Below the pieces are notes generated by a model, which saw only the letters and a program-made list of their open reading frames with translations, had not been told where the DNA came from and ran no database searches. The position numbers were made by a program, and so were the translations under genes. Positions 17,326 to 26,304 of a DNA stretch of 52,383 nucleotides are shown piece after piece (within the stretch, counting starts at the first letter, position 1; each line of letters starts with the position of its first letter). This DNA is from UA16 sp042095135 (GTDB lineage: Bacteria; Bacteroidota; Bacteroidia; Flavobacteriales_D; Sanyastnellaceae), in the NCBI GenBank assembly GCA_042095135.1, contig JBELBV010000010.1:1-52383 (forward strand). Reading direction: 5' to 3'.

Positions 17326-20184
17326 ATGTTCCTCAAACCTCAAGTTGCTTTGCTTGCTGCATTGCTGTGGCTCAATGCGTCTCTCTTTGGACAAATCGCG
17401 TCCGATGAAACCCCTTTTATCGAGCACGAAGTTTTGGTCATGTTGGCCAGCGATGTGCAGCCGGATAAGGTGCTAACGGAATTAGCCAAAGAAGTGGAAT
17501 TTGAAGTGCTCGGTATTCCGTCGCCTTCTACTAACATTTATCACTTACATGTTGACGGGCCTGGATGGGCGGAATCTTTGGGTAAGTTCCAGTCCCACCG
17601 CCATGTCCGGGCGGCGCAGTTGAACCACGTGGTCTCAGAGCGGGAGACGGTGCCGAATGACCCCAATTTTGGCCAACAATGGCATCACGTGGAGTCGGGC
17701 GATCATGACATCGATTCTGACCTGGCATGGGATGTGACGACGGGTGGAGTGGCCGGCAACGGTGCGCGTATCGTCGTTGCCGTGCTTGAAGGAGGCGGTT
17801 CCAATTACAGCCACACGGATCTCATCGAAAACCACTGGACCAATCCTGGTGAGGTGCCCGACAACGGCATTGACGATGACAACAACGGCTATGTGGACGA
17901 TTATAACGGCTGGAACGTAGGCAACAACAGCGATAACATCGCAGGGGGCGGCCACGGTACTTCGGTCAGTGGTATGATCGGTGCCACTGGCAACAATGGC
18001 ACCGGCGGTGTAGGGGTGAACTGGGACGTTGACATCATGCAAGTGGACATGTCGAACGGACTTTCGGAGAGCAATGTCATAGCTGCCTACGAATACCCCA
18101 AAACCTTGCGGGACATGTACAACGCAACGGGGGGAGTCGAAGGCGCTTTTGTCGTTGCGACCAACGCCTCCTGGGGCATCGACCAAGCCAACCCGGCTAA
18201 CTATCCAACGTGGTGTGCCTACTACGACGAACTCGGTGCCTCGGGCATCCTGAATTGCGGTGCCACGGCGAACCAGGCTTGGAACATTGACAACGTCGGT
18301 GACATGCCTACCGGATGTTCTTCTGACTACATGGTTTCCGTTACTGCGACAAATGACAACGATGTCCGAACGTTCAGCGGTTATGGAGTAGAAAGCATTG
18401 ACCTGGGCGCTCCCGGCGAACAGGTGTACTTGCCCAGTGGCTCGAGCAACTACGGCAATACGAGCGGTACGTCTTTCGCCAGTCCATGTGTGGCGGGCGC
18501 CATTGCTTTGGTGTACAGCGTCCCTTGTCCGGACCTTGCGGAGCTGGCCATCGCCAATCCACAGGGCGCAGCGGATGTGGTGCTCGGTTACATATACGAC
18601 GGTGTGGACCTAGTGCCCAACTTGCTCACGGAAGTGGCCACGGGAGGGCGCCTCAATGTGGCCAACTCGGTCAACCTTGCCATGGATGGATGTGGCCCGG
18701 TTGATTGCGCGATTGAGTCGTTTACAGCGACAGCGGAATGCGTGTACGACATGGGAGCGGATACGGTGTTGACGCTTGCCACGCTGGATGCCTCGTTCTC
18801 GAATTTCCTCTGCGCCGCAGATATCGTCTGTTTCAAAGATTCAGCAGCGGAGTCGTGGACGTGCGAACTAACGGAAGCTACTGGGCAGGCTCTGAGCAAC
18901 ACTTCGGCGTATACGATGGCCGGCCTGACCCCCAACACTACGTATGAAGTTTATTTTGTTTTGGATACGTTGCTCAGCGATACCATCAGCTTTGAGACGC
19001 CCAGTTGTGGCGCTTTGGTTCCGGGTTGCACCGATCCCGATGCCTTGAATTACGACGAAAATGCGACCCTCGATAACGGAGGGTGCGAGTACCCGTGCAC
19101 CGATGTGGTGTTCACGATCACGACCGACTGCTGGCCAGAGGAAGTGGGGTGGGAAATTGTGAGCGAAACGGGTGAGGTGCTGGCCAGTGTTGAACCCGAT
19201 ACGTATGAGAACGAAGAGACTGATGAGGTTTGGGAGGGGTGCGTCACCAACAGTTGCTATGTGCTCACCATTACAGACGATTACGGCGACGGCATGTTTG
19301 GAAGCCAATGGGGCTCTTGCGATGTCGACGGCAATTACGTTTTGACTTCAGTGGACGGTGCGGTCATTGTCGCCATGGGAGACCCCGATTACGGCGATGC
19401 GATTTCGCACGACTTCTGCCTGCCGGTGGTTCCCGGTTGCACGGATGCAGGAGCATGCAACTTCAATGCCGAGGCCAATGCAGACGACGGGAGTTGCTAC
19501 AGCGTTGGCGATGCCTGCGATGACGGCGATGAGGAAACGGTGCTGGATGCGTACACTGCCGATTGCGAATGCGCGGGTGTGTCAGCCGTTCCCGGTTGCA
19601 TGGATGCTACCGCGTGCAATTTCGATGCGGAAGCCAATGTGGAAGACGGCTCCTGTTTTTACGTGGGGCAAGGCACCCTTGCCGGTGCACAGACCGCAAC
19701 GGATATGACCACGGAGACCTACACCTACGATGGCAATGCCGACAATACGTATGCATGGACCGTCGATGGCGGTTCCATTCAAGGAGCGTCGAGCGGCGTT
19801 GGACTGTTGACAGTGGATGTCTTGTGGTCCTCGACTGGCAACGGCTCGGTAATGGTTACCGAGACCGATACCACAGGCTGCAGTGGTCAGGTGGAAGTGG
19901 AAGTGGACTTGTTGGTGAACGCGGTCAGTGAATTGGAAATGATGGGCTTGGCGTTGTTCCCGAACCCGGTGCAGGATGTCCTTACCCTTTCCATGCAAGA
20001 TGCTGTTCGCGCAACAGAGTGGTTGGAACTCATCGACATCCGGGGTCAAGTGGTTCGCACGTGGCCCGCTGTTGACGCGCGGATGAACTTGAATGTACAA
20101 GACTTGGCGGTTGGGCTGTACACGCTTCGTATCGGCATGGAAGACGGCAGCGTAGCGTCTGCTCCGGTCGTTATTCAGCGTTAA
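17326..20184 (+). CDS. Secreted S8 (subtilisin-like) serine peptidase with Cys-rich repeats and T9SS type A sorting domain
   Basis: Started at the ATG at 17326, the product is 952 aa with a clean signal peptide ending near LNASLFGQ; an upstream in-frame ATG at 17287 would put 13 residues before it. The S8 catalytic domain spans ~130-440: His210 in GGGHGTSVSG and nucleophile Ser383 in GTSFASPCVAG are present, and an oxyanion Asn is plausible in CGATANQAW. The position of the catalytic Asp is Glu155 (VAVLEGGG instead of the usual VxDTG/VLDGG). Three Cys-rich GC(T/M)D...DGSC-type units follow in the C-terminal half. The last ~80 residues form a T9SS type A sorting domain (LFPNPVQDVLTL, IDIRGQVVRTW, LAVGLYTLRI). 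Activity is uncertain because of Glu155. Confidence 0.9.
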   Translation: MFLKPQVALLAALLWLNASLFGQIASDETPFIEHEVLVMLASDVQPDKVLTELAKEVEFEVLGIPSPSTNIYHLHVDGPGWAESLGKFQSHRHVRAAQLNHVVSERETVPNDPNFGQQWHHVESGDHDIDSDLAWDVTTGGVAGNGARIVVAVLEGGGSNYSHTDLIENHWTNPGEVPDNGIDDDNNGYVDDYNGWNVGNNSDNIAGGGHGTSVSGMIGATGNNGTGGVGVNWDVDIMQVDMSNGLSESNVIAAYEYPKTLRDMYNATGGVEGAFVVATNASWGIDQANPANYPTWCAYYDELGASGILNCGATANQAWNIDNVGDMPTGCSSDYMVSVTATNDNDVRTFSGYGVESIDLGAPGEQVYLPSGSSNYGNTSGTSFASPCVAGAIALVYSVPCPDLAELAIANPQGAADVVLGYIYDGVDLVPNLLTEVATGGRLNVANSVNLAMDGCGPVDCAIESFTATAECVYDMGADTVLTLATLDASFSNFLCAADIVCFKDSAAESWTCELTEATGQALSNTSAYTMAGLTPNTTYEVYFVLDTLLSDTISFETPSCGALVPGCTDPDALNYDENATLDNGGCEYPCTDVVFTITTDCWPEEVGWEIVSETGEVLASVEPDTYENEETDEVWEGCVTNSCYVLTITDDYGDGMFGSQWGSCDVDGNYVLTSVDGAVIVAMGDPDYGDAISHDFCLPVVPGCTDAGACNFNAEANADDGSCYSVGDACDDGDEETVLDAYTADCECAGVSAVPGCMDATACNFDAEANVEDGSCFYVGQGTLAGAQTATDMTTETYTYDGNADNTYAWTVDGGSIQGASSGVGLLTVDVLWSSTGNGSVMVTETDTTGCSGQVEVEVDLLVNAVSELEMMGLALFPNPVQDVLTLSMQDAVRATEWLELIDIRGQVVRTWPAVDARMNLNVQDLAVGLYTLRIGMEDGSVASAPVVIQR

Positions 20185-20200
20185 TCACCATCCGGGTGAC

Positions 20201-21067
20201 CTAGGCAACAGCCGGTCCGATTTCGAACCAAAAAGAACCTCCATGGCGCTCCACGCCTTGGAGGTTTTTGTTTTCCCAAAGCGGTGCCAGCATTGCTTGC
20301 ATTTCAGGTTGTTGTGCGACCCAAAATGCTGGGAAGATTGGGCGGTAGCGTTGGGGATTGCTCATCACCATTGCGGCCAATACGTATTGCTCGGAATAAC
20401 CGCGCTCGCACATGTCTTGCTCGTAGTCCCATGGCAAGTAGATGTCATGCACCTGAACGATGACGCCTTGTTTGAGCCGCGGGAGCCATTCCAAAAAGAA
20501 CACCGTCGCATCTGAATTGGGCAGTACGCGGTGGCTGTTATCGATGAATAAGATGTCACCGGCCTCGAGCTCATCGGCCCATTCGGTTCCCACCTGTTCA
20601 AATGGCCGACGGACGATGCGCTGCGACACCTGATCGATATCGGCACGGGGGTACGGATCGATGCTGATGATTTCTGTGTCGGTGCTGTACTGGTTTTTGG
20701 CTGCAGCCGCGACCAGCGTTGAATTGCCCGATCCGACCTCCATGTATTTTTTCGGCTTTCGTTCCGCGATGTACATGTAGAGAGCGGCGATGTCCAATCC
20801 GGGAAGGAAGTTGTTGTTCCAGGCAGGGAGGAGGGGATTCGATTCGTCCGACCGCTTGCGGATGACATGCAGTTGTTCCGTGTAGTTCAAAATGCGTTTC
20901 ACTTCGCCCTCAATCTGCGGCTTCCTTTCGTCGAGGATGGTGTGGATTTCCTTCAAACCTTCGCCGGTTTCGGGTCGCGAGCGTGGGGTGAAATTCACAC
21001 GGTAATCCAAGTGAAGAGTCTGCCACCGCTTGGATGCAAACCGGTAAATGGATTTGAGGGTGCTCAT
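20201..21067 (-). CDS. Class I SAM-dependent methyltransferase
   Basis: A 288-aa protein with a Rossmann-type methyltransferase core. Motif I is YMEVGSGNSTLVA (about residues 108-120); the acidic residue closing the second strand is Asp137 in ISIDPYPR; motif IV-like GDILFIDNSHRV follows near 171. This matches the Methyltransf_24-like group. Residues 1-105 are a helical N-terminal part and the C-terminus carries an extra beta/helical tail. Substrate is unknown. Its ATG overlaps the TGA of the PlsC-like gene (ATGA at 21064-21067), implying translational coupling, possibly to a lipid or envelope role. Its stop faces the protease stop 16 bp away; a short TCACC/GGTGA inverted repeat sits between them. 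Confidence 0.85.
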   Translation of the reverse strand: MSTLKSIYRFASKRWQTLHLDYRVNFTPRSRPETGEGLKEIHTILDERKPQIEGEVKRILNYTEQLHVIRKRSDESNPLLPAWNNNFLPGLDIAALYMYIAERKPKKYMEVGSGNSTLVAAAAKNQYSTDTEIISIDPYPRADIDQVSQRIVRRPFEQVGTEWADELEAGDILFIDNSHRVLPNSDATVFFLEWLPRLKQGVIVQVHDIYLPWDYEQDMCERGYSEQYVLAAMVMSNPQRYRPIFPAFWVAQQPEMQAMLAPLWENKNLQGVERHGGSFWFEIGPAVA

Positions 21068-21828
21068 CCTTTTTGCTCTTCAGCGATCTGTTGGTCCCAC
21101 TCGTTTCGCAAGCGCATCACTTCCTTCTTCGTCCACGCGCGTGTTTTTTCCAGCATCTCGCCGCCGTCAGGGAGGCAATAGGTCGGGCCGTAAGAAACTT
21201 TCACGTCGATGTGTTTGGCTCCGAATTGCTTCCATGCGTGGGGCACGAATTTCGCTTGGCCCACCCAGGCGATGTTCGGGTCCTTGTACTCGATGGCAAT
21301 AGGCGTCACGGGGAATCCACCCTCGGCACTGATGTAAAACATCGAAGGTCGGTATTCGAGTACATCAGGCCCCATGTGGGTGGTCCCTTCCGGGAAAATC
21401 ACGATGCCAAACCCATCCTGCAGACGTTGCTTGACGGATTCACGTGTCTCCTTCCTACTTGCTTTGCTTTTCCGGTTGACCCAGATGGTTCCCAACATCG
21501 TTGCGCCCCACCCGATGATGGGCCACGATTTGCTTTCCACTCTTCCCACAAAGACCACAGGTGTCTTCGCCGGAATCATCACCGCATCGACGTAGCTGCG
21601 GTGGTTCCCCATCAGAATGGACGGCTCTTCCGGTAACTCCCCCTCCACAAACACCCGGATGCCCATCATGGCGTACACACGTTGGATGAATTCGATGAGG
21701 ATGCGGTGAATGCGGTGGCGATCTGCGCCATGAATAATCCGCACGACACTCAGTTTGAAGGTGTACGCCAAACTCAACAGGAGAAACCCGGGAATCCGGT
21801 AGCTGGAACGGAGAAAGCGCGCAATCAT
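21064..21828 (-). CDS. 1-acyl-sn-glycerol-3-phosphate acyltransferase family protein (PlsC-like)
   Basis: A 254-aa membrane-associated acyltransferase. The HX4D catalytic motif is GNHRSYVDA (His76 and Asp81), followed by the glycerol-phosphate-binding FPEGTTH and a downstream PVTPIAI strand, all typical of PlsC-type enzymes that transfer an acyl chain to lysophosphatidic acid or a related acceptor. An N-terminal hydrophobic segment (PGFLLLSLAYTFKL) should anchor it to the inner membrane. It is bracketed by ATGA overlaps with the pseudouridine synthase upstream (21825-21828) and the methyltransferase downstream (21064-21067). Whether it is the main PlsC or a specialised acyltransferase cannot be decided here. 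Confidence 0.9.
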   Translation of the reverse strand: MIARFLRSSYRIPGFLLLSLAYTFKLSVVRIIHGADRHRIHRILIEFIQRVYAMMGIRVFVEGELPEEPSILMGNHRSYVDAVMIPAKTPVVFVGRVESKSWPIIGWGATMLGTIWVNRKSKASRKETRESVKQRLQDGFGIVIFPEGTTHMGPDVLEYRPSMFYISAEGGFPVTPIAIEYKDPNIAWVGQAKFVPHAWKQFGAKHIDVKVSYGPTYCLPDGGEMLEKTRAWTKKEVMRLRNEWDQQIAEEQKG

Positions 21829-22550
21829 TCGTGCGAAGATAGGCTGAAGCGTTGGATGAAATCAGACTGGTGCACGAAGGGCAATTTTCTGAACTTCTTG
21901 GACGGCTTGGCTTCGACTTGAATCAACACTTGGTGGTCTAAAGGGTGCTCAAATTCCAAGCTGTACGCACAGAGAAAAAGTCCCTTGCCGGTGTAGCGTT
22001 CTCCGGGAATTTCATACCGATCATCACCGACGATTCCGTGGCCCGCACCGAACAAATGCCGCCGTATTTGGTGGGTCCGCCCAGTGATGGGCTCGACGCG
22101 AATGAAACTGACGGGACCGGCACCGGCCATCTGGCCTTGTGCCAACCGCTCCACACGCGTCGAGGAAGATTTTTGATCCAACGGCCAAGCCATGGCCATC
22201 GAACGCGGCACGGTCCCGTGCACCAAGGCCACATACCGCTTGGTCATGCACCGCTGCTCAAAGAGCAACCCCACTTCGCGCGCTGCTTGTGCCGTCTTCC
22301 CAAACACGACCCAGCCACTCGTTCCAAAGTCGAGGCGATGGCACGGCAAAAAGCCGCCACCAGAGCGATGTGCCTGCATGCGATTCACGGCTTGAACAAA
22401 CGTTCGACCGCTGTTCCCAGATGTCAGCAATCCATGCGGTTTCCAAGCAATCAAGAGGTGTTCGTCCTCGAACCCGACATGCACTGGTGTATTGCTGGGA
22501 TTCACTCCTGCGGAAGGGCTACGTTCATTTCGTGGAACATGAACGCCCAC
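21825..22550 (-). CDS. RluA-family pseudouridine synthase
   Basis: A 241-aa RNA pseudouridine synthase of the RluA/RsuA superfamily. The catalytic Asp is Asp74 in HRLDFGTSGWVVFGKT; ITGRTHQIRRHL and the C-terminal strand pattern also fit. No S4 domain is present. Which rRNA or tRNA uridine is modified cannot be said. The ATG at 22550 overlaps the end of the peptidase gene by 49 bp; a GTG at 22484 would remove the overlap and still keep the whole catalytic domain, so the start is uncertain. It ends in an ATGA overlap with the PlsC-like gene. Confidence 0.9.
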   Translation of the reverse strand: MGVHVPRNERSPSAGVNPSNTPVHVGFEDEHLLIAWKPHGLLTSGNSGRTFVQAVNRMQAHRSGGGFLPCHRLDFGTSGWVVFGKTAQAAREVGLLFEQRCMTKRYVALVHGTVPRSMAMAWPLDQKSSSTRVERLAQGQMAGAGPVSFIRVEPITGRTHQIRRHLFGAGHGIVGDDRYEIPGERYTGKGLFLCAYSLEFEHPLDHQVLIQVEAKPSKKFRKLPFVHQSDFIQRFSLSSHE

Positions 22551-24664
22551 TTATCGGCTTGCTCGTCCAAGATTTTGGACGTAGGCTTTCCGGCGCCATG
22601 GCCTGCATTTTTTTCAATGCGAATGAGCGCTGGGCGATCACCCGCCTGGCAGGCCTGGAGCCGCGCGGCGAACTTGAAACTGTGCGCAGGTACAACGCGG
22701 TCATCGTGGTCTGCAGTGGTCACCATGGTGGCGGGGTAGGCGGTTTCTGGAGAGAGGTTGTGGTACGGGCTGTACCCGGCGAGGTTGTTGAAGTCTGCTT
22801 TGGAGCTGTCCGCGCAACCATACTCTGGAATCCAACCCCAGCCGATGGTGAATTGGTGGTATCGCAGCATGTCCATGACACCAACTGCGGGGAAGGCAAC
22901 TCCGGCGAGCTCAGGACGTTGGGTCATGGTCGCACCGACCAGCAACCCCCCGTTGGATCCACCCGCAATGGCCAAGCGACTAGATTGGGTGTACCCTTGG
23001 TTGATGAGGTATTCACCGGCTGCGATGAAATCATCAAAGACGTTTTGCTTCTTGAGGAGCATGCCTGCTTCGTGCCATTCCTCGCCAAATTCACCGCCTC
23101 CGCGCAGGTTGGGCATGGCGTATACGCCGTCGTTTTCCAGGAGTAGCAACAACGAAGAGCTGAAGCTAGGAGTCAGACTGATGTTGAACCCCCCATAGGC
23201 GTAGAGGTAAGTAGGGCGATTGCCGTCCATTTCGAGCCCTTTCTTGTGGACGATGAACATGGGGATTTGGGTTCCATCTTTTGATTCATACCAAACTTGT
23301 TTGGATTCGAAATCCCCGGGGTTGAAGTCCACTTCTGGCGCAGCGAACAGGGTACTTTCACCAGTTGCCATATCATAGCGGTAAATGGACGTCGGGTAGG
23401 TAAAAGAGGTGAATGCGTAGAAGGATTCTGTGGCATCGATTTTACCCCCAAAACCGCCGGCTGAACCGGCTTCGTTGGGCAGCTCAATGGTACGTGGATT
23501 AGAGCCATCCATGTCCATCCGGACAACCGCATTGCATGCATTCTTGAGGTAGGTTGCAAAGAGTTGACCGCCGGTGCTGCGCACCCCTTCGAGCAGGTGC
23601 TCGTCGGCGGGGATGACATCCACCCAGTCGGAGGTGTTGGAGGCGGAAATCCCGACCAAACGGTACGTCGGGGCATCGACGTCGGTCAGCACCAAGAACC
23701 GACCATTGTGGTGGTCCACTGCAGAACTTCGGGTGTTGAAGCCGGAGATCAGCGATTGCCAAGAAGCGTTGGGATCGGTCAAGTCCAAAAAGTCCAGGCT
23801 GTTCCCGTCGGTTCCAGTTGAGGAATTGAGGATGAGGTAATGCCGGTCCTCGGTCGCGTATGCAAAGTGGTAACGATTGGGTTCGTTGTCGTTGCGGTAG
23901 ACCAAGCGGTCTTTGGATTGATCTGTTCCAACCTCGTGGTAGTACACGCTGTGGAACGTGTTTTCCGCGCTTAGTTCGCTTCCTTCCGGTGCTGGGTATC
24001 GGCTGTAGTAGAATCCATTTCCAACCCAGCTTGTTCCGGAGAATTTGACCCAACGCAATACATCGCCTTGAGGTGTGCCTGTAGCCAGGTCGTAGACGTG
24101 AATTTCTTGCCAATCGGACCCCGCTTCGTTTTGAATCACAGCGATGTATCGATTGTCATCGCTCGCACTTCCGAGCGACGCGGTGACGGTGCCGTCCTCA
24201 CTTAAGGCATTCGGATCGAGGAAGAGTTTGTCCTCGCCGTCGAGGGTTTCGCGCACGTACCAAACGCTTTGGTTCTGCAATCCATCATTCTTTGACAAGA
24301 AGTACCGGTCGCCGACTTTGCGGGGCATCCCGATTTTTTCGTAGTTGTAGAGCGCTTCAAAGCGGTTGCGAAGTGTTTGGCGCCAAGCGAGGTCGTTCAG
24401 GTAGCCTTGGGTGAATTCAATCTGCTTATCGACCCATGCTACGGTCTCTTCGGAACGGTCGTCTTCCAACCAACGATACGGGTCGGCAACCTCAACTCCC
24501 CACAGGGTGTCTTTGACGTTTTCGGTGCGGGTCTGAGGATAGTCCATAGCGCGTTGCATCGGCTTCGAAGGGGTTTGGCAATTGGTGAGAAAGAGCGAGG
24601 CGCACAATGCCATGGCAATAGCGACTGTGCCTTTGAATGGTTGGGCTGCAGGTTGGTGAATCAT
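22502..24664 (-). CDS. Prolyl oligopeptidase family peptidase (S9A), predicted lipoprotein
   Basis: A 720-aa prolyl oligopeptidase that cleaves short peptides after proline. The N-terminus is a lipoprotein signal with lipobox LTNC (Cys29), which places it on a periplasmic membrane surface, unlike cytosolic homologues. Residues ~40-450 form the seven-bladed propeller domain flanked by parts of the hydrolase. The alpha/beta hydrolase domain carries Ser570 in GGSNGGLL, the acid in TTADHDDRVVP and His in NAGHGAGKPTSK near the C-terminus, so the triad looks complete. It is the first gene of a minus-strand operon with the pseudouridine synthase, acyltransferase and methyltransferase, and is divergent from the AIM24-family gene with 36 bp between starts. 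Confidence 0.94.
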   Translation of the reverse strand: MIHQPAAQPFKGTVAIAMALCASLFLTNCQTPSKPMQRAMDYPQTRTENVKDTLWGVEVADPYRWLEDDRSEETVAWVDKQIEFTQGYLNDLAWRQTLRNRFEALYNYEKIGMPRKVGDRYFLSKNDGLQNQSVWYVRETLDGEDKLFLDPNALSEDGTVTASLGSASDDNRYIAVIQNEAGSDWQEIHVYDLATGTPQGDVLRWVKFSGTSWVGNGFYYSRYPAPEGSELSAENTFHSVYYHEVGTDQSKDRLVYRNDNEPNRYHFAYATEDRHYLILNSSTGTDGNSLDFLDLTDPNASWQSLISGFNTRSSAVDHHNGRFLVLTDVDAPTYRLVGISASNTSDWVDVIPADEHLLEGVRSTGGQLFATYLKNACNAVVRMDMDGSNPRTIELPNEAGSAGGFGGKIDATESFYAFTSFTYPTSIYRYDMATGESTLFAAPEVDFNPGDFESKQVWYESKDGTQIPMFIVHKKGLEMDGNRPTYLYAYGGFNISLTPSFSSSLLLLLENDGVYAMPNLRGGGEFGEEWHEAGMLLKKQNVFDDFIAAGEYLINQGYTQSSRLAIAGGSNGGLLVGATMTQRPELAGVAFPAVGVMDMLRYHQFTIGWGWIPEYGCADSSKADFNNLAGYSPYHNLSPETAYPATMVTTADHDDRVVPAHSFKFAARLQACQAGDRPALIRIEKNAGHGAGKPTSKILDEQADKWAFMFHEMNVALPQE

Positions 24665-24700
24665 GGAACAGCGATTATTTTCCCCAAAAATACCGGAAAC

Positions 24701-25504
24701 ATGAGCAACGTGAGCGACGAGATTGACTTTCAGATTTATGGGGATGACATGCAGGCTGTAGAAGTTGAATTGGATCCCGGTGAGACAGTCGTAGCAGAAG
24801 CAGGAGCCATGAATTGGATGGAAGAGGGCATCCGTTTTGAAGCTCGGATGGGTGACGGGTCTGCAGTGGATTCAGGATTTTTCGGATCCCTGTTGGGCGC
24901 TGGCAAGCGCATCTTGACCGGTGAATCCTTGTTCATGACGCATTTCACCAACGACGGTTTGGGCAAGCGTCGGGTGGCGTTTGCTTCCCCGTATCCGGGC
25001 AAAATCATGCCCATCCAGTTGGCTGAACTCGGTGGTGAGGTGATCTGCCAAAAAGATGCCTTCCTGTGCGCTGCAAGGGGCACTGAGGTGTCCATTGCGC
25101 TGAACAAGCGCTTGGGCTCCGGTTTTTTTGGCGGTGAAGGATTCATCCTGCAACGGCTCCGAGGAGATGGAATGGCCTTTTTGCATGCCGGTGGGACCAT
25201 CGTCCAAAAGCAACTCAACAACGACAGCTTGCGCATCGATACCGGATGCATTGTGGCCTACGCGGGTCAAATCGATTATTCGGTTGAGGCGGCCGGCGGC
25301 TTGAAGTCTATGTTCTTTGGAGGGGAAGGGTTATTCCTCGCTACGCTCAGGGGGACGGGAACGGTGTGGTTGCAATCCTTGCCGTTCAGCCGGTTGGCCA
25401 ATCGTATTATAGCCAATGCTCCGGCGGCAGGAGGGAACTCCAAAGGAGAGAAGTCGGCTTTGGGGCAACTCGGGCGCATGATGGACGGTGATTTTCGAAT
25501 TTGA
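24701..25504 (+). CDS. AIM24 / TIGR00266 family protein
   Basis: A 267-aa protein started at the ATG at 24701 (MSNVSDEIDFQIYGDDMQ). The frame is open further upstream, but that part lies antisense to the start of the peptidase gene and is not credible. It matches the AIM24 beta-sandwich family: an N-terminal DxQAVEVELDPGETVVAEAGAM segment, repeated glycine-rich strands (GFFGSLLGAGKRILTGESLF, SGFFGGEGFILQRL) and MFFGGEGLFLATL near the C-terminus. Function in bacteria is not established. No signal peptide or membrane segment is seen. It precedes the RRM gene by 78 bp. Confidence 0.85.
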   Translation: MSNVSDEIDFQIYGDDMQAVEVELDPGETVVAEAGAMNWMEEGIRFEARMGDGSAVDSGFFGSLLGAGKRILTGESLFMTHFTNDGLGKRRVAFASPYPGKIMPIQLAELGGEVICQKDAFLCAARGTEVSIALNKRLGSGFFGGEGFILQRLRGDGMAFLHAGGTIVQKQLNNDSLRIDTGCIVAYAGQIDYSVEAAGGLKSMFFGGEGLFLATLRGTGTVWLQSLPFSRLANRIIANAPAAGGNSKGEKSALGQLGRMMDGDFRI

Positions 25505-25506
25505 AC

Positions 25507-25514
25507 TATGTTTG
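25507..25514 (+). promoter_or_regulatory. Candidate Bacteroidota -7 element upstream of the RRM protein gene
   Basis: TATGTTTG fits TAnnTTTG exactly and begins just after the AIM24-family stop codon, leaving a leader of about 60 nt before the ATG at 25583. No good TTG at -33 is visible, so support is partial. Confidence 0.4.
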
Positions 25515-25582
25515 CACTTGTCGACAAGTAAGCCACGCCCGTGCGGTCAAACCCCACGTTTATTTACCCCTCCTTTTTCTAG

Positions 25583-26104
25583 ATGAAACTTTTCGTTGCC
25601 AAATTGAACCGAGATGTTCAGGATGAGCATTTGGTTGAGGCGTTCTCAGCATTCGGTGAAGTCGCTTATGCGCGGGTCATCACGGACCGAGATACCGGTC
25701 AGTCGAAATGCTTTGGTTTTGTACAAATGCGAGAAGAGTCCTCTGGAAAAGCTGCCATTGAAGCCATGAATGGGGCGGAGTTAATGGGATTTCGAATGGT
25801 CGTTAAGGAAGCGGAAGAGCGCCCGCGTGCGCAAGGGGCAGGAGGTGACCAACGTTCGGGCCGGCGTCCCGATTCATCCGGAGATAGTCCGCGTTCACCG
25901 CGAGGATCGGATGGTACAGAGTTCAGTCGTCAATCCGGTACGCCTGAAGAGCCTCAGCGTGATTTTCGCAAAAAAACGAGTCCAAAAAAGGGCAGCAAGC
26001 CAAAGGGCCAACGCGACATCTACGCCGACGGTCCGAAGCCATCGAAATTGAAGAAATCGAAGCCAAAAAATACCGATTGGCTTGACGATTTAGACGAGTA
26101 TTGA
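25583..26104 (+). CDS. RNA-binding protein with one RRM domain and basic C-terminal tail
   Basis: A 173-aa protein. Residues 1-80 are a single RNA recognition motif with both RNP signatures: RNP-2 KLFVAKL at the N-terminus and RNP-1 KCFGFVQM near 47-54. It is related to the short glycine-rich RNA-binding proteins of cyanobacteria and Bacteroidota. Residues ~85-160 are low-complexity and rich in Arg, Lys, Ser, Gly and Pro, followed by an acidic end (WLDDLDEY), so the tail is probably disordered and RNA-binding. A role in mRNA binding or cold response is family-level inference. A strong terminator follows at 26129-26152. Confidence 0.93.
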   Translation: MKLFVAKLNRDVQDEHLVEAFSAFGEVAYARVITDRDTGQSKCFGFVQMREESSGKAAIEAMNGAELMGFRMVVKEAEERPRAQGAGGDQRSGRRPDSSGDSPRSPRGSDGTEFSRQSGTPEEPQRDFRKKTSPKKGSKPKGQRDIYADGPKPSKLKKSKPKNTDWLDDLDEY

Positions 26105-26128
26105 GTCAGACAGAATAGCAACAAATTG

Positions 26129-26152
26129 GGGAGCAACATGCTCCCTTTTTTT
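26129..26152 (+). terminator. Rho-independent terminator after the RRM gene
   Basis: Perfect 6-bp stem GGGAGC (26129-26134) / GCTCCC (26140-26145), loop AACAT, followed directly by seven T residues. It ends the AIM24/RRM transcript and insulates the giant gene. Confidence 0.85.
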
Positions 26153-26304
26153 CTGCCTTATTTGTCGGCTTTTTATGTTCAATTCCGTATGAATTACATC
26201 GCTTTTAGGCGGACAAAAAACAGATTTAATCGAGATAATCGGCGTGAATGTCGATAAGTGTGCGAAAATTCGCTATATTTACGATGCCATAAACCATCAC
26301 GAAA
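26153..26304 (+). promoter_or_regulatory. AT-rich leader region of the giant gene
   Basis: About 150 bp between the terminator and the giant gene ATG is clearly more AT-rich than the flanks and contains TATATTTA (26274-26281), a one-mismatch TAnnTTTG element 23 bp upstream of the ATG. No convincing TTG lies at the expected distance. This is the only place for the giant gene's own promoter. Confidence 0.35.

Noticed and set aside
17212..17427. 72-residue N-terminal extension of asparagine synthetase
   Set aside because: It would cover the catalytic Cys2 and overlaps the promoter region of the divergent protease.
20185..20199. Inverted repeat TCACC-ATCCG-GGTGA between convergent stops
   Set aside because: Only 5 bp of stem and no T run on either side; too weak to call a terminator.
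24377..24700. Extended N-terminus of the AIM24-family protein
   Set aside because: It lies antisense to the start of the prolyl oligopeptidase gene, and the family N-terminus begins at MSNVSDEIDF (24701).
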